Source: Prevotella sp. E13-27 (GTDB lineage: Bacteria > Bacteroidota > Bacteroidia > Bacteroidales > Bacteroidaceae). From it: 64,000 bases of DNA. A program made the position numbers and the translations under genes. Of this stretch, positions 52,469-59,017 are shown in pieces. The DNA lies in assembly GCF_023217965.1 (NCBI RefSeq), contig NZ_JALPSC010000002.1, positions 434,001 to 498,000 on the forward strand. Direction: 5' to 3'. Position 1 is the first letter of the stretch; each line of letters begins with the position of its first letter. The notes beneath the pieces are model-generated. The model was given only the letters and a program-made list of their open reading frames with translations. It was not told where the DNA came from and ran no database searches.

Positions 52469-53833
52469 ATGATTAAGAAGATATATTATATTTTGGCTTC
52501 AGCTGTGGTACTGATGTCTTTTGCTGCCTGCTCCCTGAAGGAAGATCCTATTTTCAGCGAGACAGCATCGCAGCGTTCTGGCGAAAATCTGGAAAAGGTT
52601 CGTACTGTACTGACAGCTGCTCCTAACGGATGGCTCATGAGCTATTATGGCAACCTGAGCATTGGCGGTTATAATATCATGGTTAAGTTTGAAGGCGATT
52701 CAGCTACTGTTGCCAGCGAGAAATGGGGCGCAAACCACGTTGCTGGTCTTGATGCTTCAGGCAAGGCTGTCAAATCAACCAGTCACTTCAAGCTTGAGCT
52801 TAGCATGGGAACAGTTCTGTCGTTTGATTCATATAATCCAACGATCCACTACTTCTCTATGCCAAACAACCCCGACTATACCTATGATACAGCCGATGGT
52901 CTGTCAGGCGACATGGAGTTCCGTGTGATGCATGCATCTGCCGACTCTGTGGTAATGCGTGGAAAGAAGTCTAATAACAAGATTGTTATGACGCCGATAC
53001 CTGTTGACCGTACATGGGAGAGCATTATCTCTGAAGCTTCTGCTACTGAGACCTATATGTCATCACGCTCATATACTCTCGCTGGTGCAGCACTGCCTGA
53101 GGGTAAGAAAATCACCGCAACGAGTAACGGCGGCTATCGCAGCTTGGTGTTCGAATATCGTGACCAGTATGGTCAGAAGCAGACCGTTGTTGCACCTTAC
53201 ATCGTTAAGGACGACGGCTTCGAGTTCTATCGTGAAGTTGATGTTGACGGAATTAAGCTTAACGGTCTCTTGAAGGGCACTACCGACGACTACTTCGTGT
53301 TCCGTAACAATCCTCAGCTCCAGTTGGACAGCTACATGCCTACTCTGGCTGAGAACATTCTTACCGGTACATGGTATCAGCGCTATGGCGACGTGGGTGC
53401 GTATGCTAAGCCTTTCTGGGATGCTATGCTTGAAAAGCTTAAGACCTATGGTAAGAATAAGGACGAAGTAAAGATCTATACTGCAACTGTAGGTATGACC
53501 ACCGACAATAAGCTGGCTTGCAGCATGACAACATCTACCGATGCTCCATACTGGGGCTTCTCTGGTGATGTGTTGAATGAAGAAGGTACTCGCGTTAAGT
53601 TTACTCAGATGCCTTCTGTTAACAACAAGGCAGGTAAGGCCTATCGTAAGATTGGTTGGGACAAGGTGCTCGATTGCATCTATGGTCACACCTTTGATCT
53701 GACATGCGACTATCAGCGTCGTCCTTCATGGATTCGCATGACCGACGTGGATGATCCAACGAATGTCATTACCGTTTATTCTACTCCTTCTTATTTCATG
53801 GAGGATCAGAGCTATTATCAGGACAAGAATTAA
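52469..53833 (+). CDS. DUF4302 lipoprotein
   Basis: A 454-residue lipoprotein (lipobox FAACSLKED, Cys at 21). The start of the mature protein, EDPIFSETASQR, and the following RTVLTAAPNGWLMSYYG are typical of DUF4302. Family members accompany the zinc metallohydrolase and SusC/SusD in presumed protein-utilisation loci. Function unknown; probably surface-exposed. Confidence 0.8.
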   Translation: MIKKIYYILASAVVLMSFAACSLKEDPIFSETASQRSGENLEKVRTVLTAAPNGWLMSYYGNLSIGGYNIMVKFEGDSATVASEKWGANHVAGLDASGKAVKSTSHFKLELSMGTVLSFDSYNPTIHYFSMPNNPDYTYDTADGLSGDMEFRVMHASADSVVMRGKKSNNKIVMTPIPVDRTWESIISEASATETYMSSRSYTLAGAALPEGKKITATSNGGYRSLVFEYRDQYGQKQTVVAPYIVKDDGFEFYREVDVDGIKLNGLLKGTTDDYFVFRNNPQLQLDSYMPTLAENILTGTWYQRYGDVGAYAKPFWDAMLEKLKTYGKNKDEVKIYTATVGMTTDNKLACSMTTSTDAPYWGFSGDVLNEEGTRVKFTQMPSVNNKAGKAYRKIGWDKVLDCIYGHTFDLTCDYQRRPSWIRMTDVDDPTNVITVYSTPSYFMEDQSYYQDKN

Positions 53834-53849
53834 TTCAAACATTTTCAAC

Positions 53850-53884
53850 ACGCCAGCCAGGGGGCACATGTGTTTCCTGGCTGG
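53850..53884 (+). terminator. Hairpin terminator after the SusC/SusD operon
   Basis: GCCAGCCAGG / CCTGGCTGG stem with a 14-nt loop, then AT-rich sequence without a strict T run. Confidence 0.6.
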
Positions 53885-53914
53885 TAATTAAAAACAATTT
53901 AAAACAACTAGATT

Positions 53915-55237
53915 ATGAAAAAAGGTTTACTTATTTTCGCAGCTGCCATCATGGTGGCATTAGGTGCAAGCGCACAGTCGAAAATTTCTAAGGTTCGCAT
54001 GATGAATGCTCCTGTAGAGTTGGAGTCTGCGATGGCTGTAGCTGCTACACCAAGCATGTCTTCTTCTGCTCTTAGCGCATCAAAGATTGCTAAGGTTGAA
54101 GCTTCTGAAGGTATTGCAGGTACCTACATCATGGATTACTACACTACTTACAAAAAGGAGTTTGTAACATCTTCTGAGTTCACTATCACAAACGAGACTG
54201 GTGTGATGACTCCATACTATGATGAAGGCGAAACACCAGTAGATTTTAATTACAACGTTAAGCTGACTGGTTTTACTTATGCTCCTGCTGTTGCCTATGG
54301 TTACTATGATGCTGAAGAACAGACTCTTACTATTCCTCAGCAGACTATTTATACTCACGATACCTATGGTCGCTTCGTGCTGTTTGGCATATCTGAGGCT
54401 GGAGGCAAGCTTGCACACTTAATGAATGGAATTGCGTTCGACGTTGAAGACGATGGTTCTTTGTCGTTGATAACTGATACTGAGACTGAAGGTGAGGAAG
54501 TCTGTGGCTTCTACAATTACTTGGTAGATTATGAAGATGGTGGCGCATGGAACTTTGGTTTCGATCTTGAAGTGTTTGTACCAAATGCCACAATGTATTA
54601 CACTACCACAGGTGAGAGCCTTGGTGGTAACGGTTCTGACTGGGTAAAAGTTCAAAAGAGAGTACATGTTGAAGACTGGAATACAGCTCTTACAGTTCAT
54701 AACTTCCTTGGCCTCTGCCCAATAAGCGTGGATGTTGAGGGTGATAATGTTGCTATCAAGTATGGCCAGCAGGTTGACGACTATGATTACACCAAAGATG
54801 AAGTCGCTTATGGTTATATGAAGCTTGTTGGCTGTGCTCTCGAAGGTACTAGTATTAGGCGTGATTACGAGGCTAAGGCTCTGAATGGTGTTGCTACTAA
54901 GACAGGCTATGAGTTCTTTAAGACTGAGCATAGAGAGGCTTGGACTGATGAAGAGGGTGACCATAAGGAAGGTGACTATTTTGTTGACGATGATCCAAAC
55001 TTCATCCGTTACTTTGCTGTTGCTACAAATCCAAACGAACAGGGTGGCGCTTACTCGATGGGCTGGTGCTGCAACCTGTATATTGAAATTGATGAGAAGG
55101 CCGATGCTGCAGGCATCAACGAAGTTAACGCTGCTTCTAAGTCTTCTAAGATGACTTACAACCTCATGGGTCAGAAGGTTAACGGTGCTGTTAAGGGCCT
55201 CTTTATCCGCGACGGTAAGAAGTTCGTTGTAAAGTAA
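53915..55237 (+). CDS. Secreted protein with short sorting-like C-terminal tail
   Basis: A 440-residue protein: signal peptide (LGASAQ), an Ala/Ser-rich segment, then acidic beta-rich sequence (IAGTYIMDYYT onward) and the C-terminal YNLMGQKVNG..GLFIRDGKKFVVK tail. This tail is shared with 10827-15476 and 59018-61279. It resembles a type IX secretion or surface sorting signal but is shorter than classical domains. No enzyme motif recognised. Confidence 0.65.
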   Translation: MKKGLLIFAAAIMVALGASAQSKISKVRMMNAPVELESAMAVAATPSMSSSALSASKIAKVEASEGIAGTYIMDYYTTYKKEFVTSSEFTITNETGVMTPYYDEGETPVDFNYNVKLTGFTYAPAVAYGYYDAEEQTLTIPQQTIYTHDTYGRFVLFGISEAGGKLAHLMNGIAFDVEDDGSLSLITDTETEGEEVCGFYNYLVDYEDGGAWNFGFDLEVFVPNATMYYTTTGESLGGNGSDWVKVQKRVHVEDWNTALTVHNFLGLCPISVDVEGDNVAIKYGQQVDDYDYTKDEVAYGYMKLVGCALEGTSIRRDYEAKALNGVATKTGYEFFKTEHREAWTDEEGDHKEGDYFVDDDPNFIRYFAVATNPNEQGGAYSMGWCCNLYIEIDEKADAAGINEVNAASKSSKMTYNLMGQKVNGAVKGLFIRDGKKFVVK

Positions 55238-55260
55238 TCAGACTTATAACTTATAATTCA

Positions 55261-55293
55261 AGAGGATATGTCGCTGAGGCATATCCTCTTTTT
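55261..55293 (+). terminator. Intrinsic terminator
   Basis: GAGGATATG / CATATCCTC stem with a 9-nt loop, followed by TTTTT. Confidence 0.85.
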
Positions 55294-55322
55294 CGTATAA
55301 CAATTTTAAAACAAAAACAACA

Positions 55323-55527
55323 ATGGAAAAGAAACAATTCAAGTCGCAGTTGAACCTGCGCAGAGTGATGGCAGAAAAAAAACATTGATGACGTAGAACT
55401 AGGCCGCCGATTAGGTATCACTAAACAGGCAGTGTCTAATGTTGTCAATGGTGCAGGTATAACCGTTGAACGGCTTCATAAGTTCGCTGATGCGCTTGGT
55501 GTGCGTGTCCGCGACCTTTTTGATTAA
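55323..55527 (+). pseudogene. XRE-type helix-turn-helix protein, frameshifted in a poly-A run
   Basis: From the ATG at 55323 the frame reads 21 codons and stops directly after an 8-A run (55375-55382). Removing one A gives a 67-residue protein with a complete XRE helix-turn-helix (ELGRRLGITKQAVSNVVNGA) and a natural stop at 55525. Either a fresh pseudogene, a sequencing error, or a switch by slippage at A8. It sits just upstream of the VapE cassette and is followed by its own terminator. Confidence 0.75.
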
Positions 55528-55563
55528 TCTAGGTAAACCTCTCAGGTTGTCATTTCACGTGTC

Positions 55564-55587
55564 AGCTTCAATTAGAAGCTTTTTTTC
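55564..55587 (+). terminator. Intrinsic terminator after the XRE gene
   Basis: AGCTTC / GAAGCT stem with a 5-nt loop, then TTTTTTC. Confidence 0.75.
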
Positions 55588-55610
55588 TTGCATTCGATTC
55601 TCATATTTAG

Positions 55611-55619
55611 TAACTTTGT
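55611..55619 (+). promoter_or_regulatory. -7 box of the VapE cassette
   Basis: TAACTTTGT, 21 nt before the start at 55641. Confidence 0.6.
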
Positions 55620-55640
55620 AAGGTAAAAAATCGCTGAAAG

Positions 55641-56909
55641 ATGAGGAACAAAGAGAAAAAGGCAAAACCTGAGAAGAATGGCAAACATGAAAAGAATTGG
55701 AAGGACTCCATTGCCACGGTGGATGATATTCAGGACTTTCTGATGGACAGAATCCTGTTACGGTATAATGTCATCACTGGCCGTGTGGAGTACAGGATAC
55801 CGTCAAGCTATGAGCACGACAGTACTGACTGGATGCCCATCACCGACCGTGTCATCAACTCGCTGTGGGCTGAGATGTCTGCAAAGAAGACGGTGAGGGT
55901 GGTCGATATGTATAGGGTGATAGAGTCGGACTTTGTGCCCGACTTCCACCCATTCCGCTTCTATCTCAGTAGGCTGCCGCCGTGGAATGGTGAGGACTAT
56001 ATCCTGTCGATGTCAACGTCGGTTAATGTTAAGGGCGATGTGCGTGAGCAAATGCTCTTCGCCGAATATTTGAAAAAGTGGCTCGTGGCTATGGTTGCTG
56101 CATGGGTGGATGACAGTGTAGTAAACAATGTCATACTGGTGCTTATCGGTGAGCAGGGGTCTTATAAGACCACGTGGTTCAACTATCTGCTGCCGCCTGA
56201 GCTGTCGCGCTATTTCTATACTAAGACAAACGCCAGTCGCATGGGTCGCGATGAACTGCTGACATTGGCTCAGTATGGGTTGGTGTGTTGTGAGGAGCTG
56301 GATACTATGCGTCCTTCGGAGATGAACCAGCTTAAAGCTGCGGTTACAATGCCGTCGATAGATGAGCGTGCTGCCTATGCCCATTTCCATGAGCACCGTA
56401 AGCATATAGCCTCGTTTTGTGGCACTGGCAATAACCCGCAGTTTCTCAACGATCCTACTGGCAACCGACGGTGGCTGCCGTTCGAAATAGTGAACATCAT
56501 GTCGCCACGCGACTTCCCCTTCGAGTATGAGGGCATCTACGCTCAGGCGTATGCCCTCTACCGACAGGGCTACCGCTACTGGTTCTCACAAGAGGAGATT
56601 CAGCGGCTTTCTTTGCATAACAGTGCCTTCGAGGCACCTCAGATAGAGACTGAACTGGTGGATGTGTTCTTCCGTAAACCTAAAGCAGGTGAAGCGGGAG
56701 AGTTCATGCCTGTGAGTCGTGCCATGCAGATTATCAGTGGCAACATCTCGCAGCATGTCTATGCCACACGTATCGGTCAGGCGTTTACTACTATGGGGTT
56801 TGAAAGCCGTCGTACCAATCACTCACGTGGTTACATCGTGGTGCAGCGCGATAGCGAGGAGATTAAAACACGATTACGTATGCTTGCAAGTGAAGATGAA
56901 CCTTTCTAA
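55641..56909 (+). CDS. VapE family (virulence-associated E) P-loop protein
   Basis: A 422-residue protein with Walker A GEQGSYKTTWF near residue 176, Walker B-like LVCCEELDTM near 213, and FCGTGNNPQFLNDPTGNRRW near 259, the conserved core of VapE/VirE. These are SF3-like helicase or primase-associated proteins found in phages, satellites and Bacteroidales cassettes. Followed by DUF4248, amidase, HU-like and smalltalk genes, the standard cassette order. Confidence 0.88.
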   Translation: MRNKEKKAKPEKNGKHEKNWKDSIATVDDIQDFLMDRILLRYNVITGRVEYRIPSSYEHDSTDWMPITDRVINSLWAEMSAKKTVRVVDMYRVIESDFVPDFHPFRFYLSRLPPWNGEDYILSMSTSVNVKGDVREQMLFAEYLKKWLVAMVAAWVDDSVVNNVILVLIGEQGSYKTTWFNYLLPPELSRYFYTKTNASRMGRDELLTLAQYGLVCCEELDTMRPSEMNQLKAAVTMPSIDERAAYAHFHEHRKHIASFCGTGNNPQFLNDPTGNRRWLPFEIVNIMSPRDFPFEYEGIYAQAYALYRQGYRYWFSQEEIQRLSLHNSAFEAPQIETELVDVFFRKPKAGEAGEFMPVSRAMQIISGNISQHVYATRIGQAFTTMGFESRRTNHSRGYIVVQRDSEEIKTRLRMLASEDEPF

Positions 56910-56916
56910 GAAAACG

Positions 56917-57027
56917 GTGACAGTGACAGCGTGACAGCACGTTTTTCAAAACTCTACGCGTACCGTGCGCGTATACGCAGTACGCATAATACTTTTCAAA
57001 ATTCTGCTGTCACGCTGTCACTGTCAC
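56917..57027. repeat. 23-bp perfect inverted repeat built of TGACA units
   Basis: 56917-56939 (GTGACAGTGACAGCGTGACA..) is the exact reverse complement of 57005-57027, enclosing 65 nt with alternating CGCG/GTAC sequence. It follows the VapE stop; a degenerate TGACA run also ends the DUF3987 gene at about 2174-2200. Confidence 0.85.
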
Positions 57028-57028
57028 T

Positions 57029-57066
57029 AGAGGTTAGAGGTGAGAGGTTAGAGGTGAGAGGTTAGT
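57029..57066. repeat. GAGAGGTTAGAGGT tandem tract
   Basis: GAGGTTAGAGGTGAGAGGTT-type 7/14-bp units before the DUF4248 gene. A shorter run is at 4449-4467, and inverted forms at 15361-15392 and 15517-15556. Confidence 0.75.
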
Positions 57067-57084
57067 AAATTAAATAAAGATTCT

Positions 57085-57270
57085 ATGAAAGCAATGTCGA
57101 AACAACAACTGGCAGATAGGGCAGGAGTGAGCGTCACCACGCTTATGAACTGGTGTAAGCCCTACTTGAAAGAACTGGAGGCCATGGGCATGACACCAAA
57201 CATGAGGGTACTGCCGCCCAGAATAGTAGGCTTTATAGCAGAGATGTTCTGTATAGACGTGGAGTCATAG
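57085..57270 (+). CDS. DUF4248 family protein (HTH-like)
   Basis: A 61-residue protein from the ATG at 57085 (57094 also possible). SKQQLADRAGVSVTTLMNW is a clear helix-turn-helix-like segment; IVGFIAEMFCID closes the protein. DUF4248 proteins accompany VapE and HU-like genes in these cassettes and are probably DNA-binding. Confidence 0.82.
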   Translation: MKAMSKQQLADRAGVSVTTLMNWCKPYLKELEAMGMTPNMRVLPPRIVGFIAEMFCIDVES

Positions 57271-57524
57271 CCCCGATTATCGCAACAAACCCCGTTTATC
57301 TCCACAAGCCTTGTCTATAGCAGAAACGCGCCTCGCCAATGTAGTACCTTTGTATTGTCATCCAGAGGGAACGGCGACGGAGTCATGGACACAGCCATGG
57401 CGACCCTGGCAAGGCGCAACTCATAGTCAACGGTTGGCTTGCAACAACATCCAAAACACCGCCATGAGGCTTGTCTGGTCCGTCGCTTCCCTCGCTTTTT
57501 ATTAACCATCAAACAAAGTGTAAA
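57271..57524. other. Intergenic segment with a probable internal promoter
   Basis: This 254-nt gap has a -7 box TACCTTTGT at 57345-57353 and a GC-richer segment (57361-57480) with a short frame (ATG at 57384, 13 codons). No named RNA or protein recognised. It probably starts the amidase-HU-smalltalk transcript. Confidence 0.4.
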
Positions 57525-57950
57525 ATGCGTATGCGAGAGATTGACATGATTATTATCCACTGCTCCGCATCGCGGTGCGACAGGGACTACACCTTCGAAG
57601 CACTCGACAACGATCACCGCTCAAGGGGATGGAATGGCTGCGGCTATCACTACTACGTGACCAAGGATGGAGAAATCCACATGGGACGGAAAGAGGAAAC
57701 TGTCGGTGCACACGCCGGAAAGAAGTTCAATCCGCACTCTATTGGGATCTGCTATGAAGGCGGTCTCAACGCGAGAGGACAACCAGAGGATACGCGAACG
57801 GAAGCTCAGAAGCGAACATTGACAAAGCTCATCAGCAGTATGAAGAAACGTTATCCCATGGCTCAGGTGTTAGGACACCGCGACCTGCCAGGCGTACACA
57901 AAGACTGTCCCTGCTACGATGTTAGAAAAGAACTATCCGAGAGAAGTTAA
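57525..57950 (+). CDS. N-acetylmuramoyl-L-alanine amidase (Amidase_2)
   Basis: 141 residues from the ATG at 57525. Zinc ligands fit the T7-lysozyme type: His in IIIHCSAS, His in LGHRDLPG, and Cys in HKDCPCYD; YHYYVTKDG and GAHAG are also conserved. It cuts the amide between muramic acid and the peptide. No signal peptide, like phage endolysins, which suits a phage- or satellite-like cassette. Confidence 0.92.
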   Translation: MRMREIDMIIIHCSASRCDRDYTFEALDNDHRSRGWNGCGYHYYVTKDGEIHMGRKEETVGAHAGKKFNPHSIGICYEGGLNARGQPEDTRTEAQKRTLTKLISSMKKRYPMAQVLGHRDLPGVHKDCPCYDVRKELSERS

Positions 57951-58027
57951 ACTTTACTTCAAGAGAAGTGCCACTTTACTCCGAGAGAAGTTAAACTTTG
58001 TTCCGAGAGAAGTTAAACATCTCTCTT
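57937..58027. repeat. Four 21-23-bp tandem repeats CCGAGAGAAGTTAAACTT
   Basis: Copies start at 57937, 57960 (degenerate), 57981 and 58003. The array starts in the last amidase codons and ends 41 nt before the HU-like gene, so it may be an operator or nucleoid-protein site. Confidence 0.85.
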
Positions 58028-58068
58028 AGTAAACAAATCAAATAAACCAACACAAAAACTAAACGACA

Positions 58069-58563
58069 ATGGAAAAACTGTTTTACAAAGTCTATCAGTG
58101 CAACATTGAGAAATTGCCGAAGCGCTACAAGAAGTGGTACAGTAAGATTGCCTATATGGGTACCGTTGACACCGACGGATTGGCAAAGCACATCATGGAA
58201 CATGGCACCATATATACCGACGATGTGGTGCTGGGCCTGACACGCAAGCTGATGCACTGTATAGGCGAACTGCTCCGCTCAGGCTATAAGGTGAAGCTCG
58301 ACGACATAGGCACACTCTACATCTCCTGCCATTCTACCGGCGCAGATACTTATGAGGACTTCGATTCTGACAAGAACATCACGGCGCTAAGAGTGAAGTT
58401 CCGTGGTGCGCAGGACAAGGGTACGACATACAGTGGTCCCGCTATCCGCCGACAGGTGTCGCTGGCAAATATCACTACTTTCATCGGTAAGGATGCTGCT
58501 GCCGGCAATAGTAGTAGCGGTGGCAATGACACACCAGGCGGAGCCATTGAGGAGCAGCCGTAA
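58069..58563 (+). CDS. HU family DNA-binding protein
   Basis: A 164-residue HU-like protein with a C-terminal extension. The core (DTDGLAKHIMEHGTIY, GLTRKLMHCIGELLRSGYKV, LDDIGTLYISC) matches the longer Bacteroidales HU-related family; the tail is Gly/Ser-rich and probably disordered. Binds DNA; likely packages or regulates the cassette. Confidence 0.9.
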   Translation: MEKLFYKVYQCNIEKLPKRYKKWYSKIAYMGTVDTDGLAKHIMEHGTIYTDDVVLGLTRKLMHCIGELLRSGYKVKLDDIGTLYISCHSTGADTYEDFDSDKNITALRVKFRGAQDKGTTYSGPAIRRQVSLANITTFIGKDAAAGNSSSGGNDTPGGAIEEQP

Positions 58564-58585
58564 AACCTAAAACCCACCCCTTCCA

Positions 58586-58626
58586 TTCTTGGACGAGCCA
58601 AGCGTCGCAAGCGCCGAGCGCCCGAG
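58586..58626. repeat. GC-rich repeat block
   Basis: ATTCTTGGACGAGCCAAGCG..CGCCGAGCG is related to the GC block at 836-876 and 42184-42225, here between genes. Confidence 0.55.
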
Positions 58627-58680
58627 GGGAGGGGGAATGAGTTAGATTAGAAATACTAATATTATAAACACAATTGAAAA

Positions 58681-58776
58681 ATGAAGAATAGGGAAATCTG
58701 GAGAATGATACTAAACATTCTGTCGTCTATCATCACAGCTGCACTTACGGCTATCAGCACAACATCGTGCATGTGA
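58681..58776 (+). CDS. Smalltalk protein
   Basis: A 31-residue protein: a charged start (MKNREIWRMIL), one hydrophobic helix and the ending TTSCM. Length, helix and TSCM-like end match the Bacteroidales smalltalk family, which is regularly encoded last in VapE/HU/amidase cassettes. Possibly a lipoprotein-like or membrane micropeptide; function unknown. Confidence 0.85.
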   Translation: MKNREIWRMILNILSSIITAALTAISTTSCM

Positions 58777-58788
58777 CATTTATGTGAT

Positions 58789-58928
58789 GAGGACGTGTCA
58801 TAATTAACCACAACGGATTTCACGGATTAAACGGATTTTCTAAGTTACTGATTATCAGTAGGGCTTAAATCCGTAAAATCCGCGAAATCCGTTGTTTTTA
58901 ATTAAATCTTGTGTTTTGACACACCCTC
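58789..58928. mobile_element. 140-bp palindromic element, copy 2 (MITE-like)
   Basis: 139 of 140 bases match 45907-46046. Here the inverted ends extend outward to 58784 and 58933 (GTGATGAGG / CCTCATCAC). It lies just upstream of the M6 protease promoter. Confidence 0.8.
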
Positions 58929-58949
58929 ATCACTTTTTTGTGCATTCGC

Positions 58950-58981
58950 TTGCTTTTTCAGAAATTAATGCCTAACTTTGC
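58950..58981 (+). promoter_or_regulatory. Promoter of the M6 protease gene
   Basis: TTG at 58950-58952, 20-nt spacer, -7 box TAACTTTGC at 58973-58981. Confidence 0.65.
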
Positions 58982-59017
58982 ACAGAAATATAAACAGACA
59001 TAAACGAATTGAAGAAT

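Noticed and set aside
55641..58776. Complete prophage
   Set aside because: Only VapE, DUF4248, amidase, HU-like and smalltalk genes are present; no integrase, terminase, portal or capsid genes.
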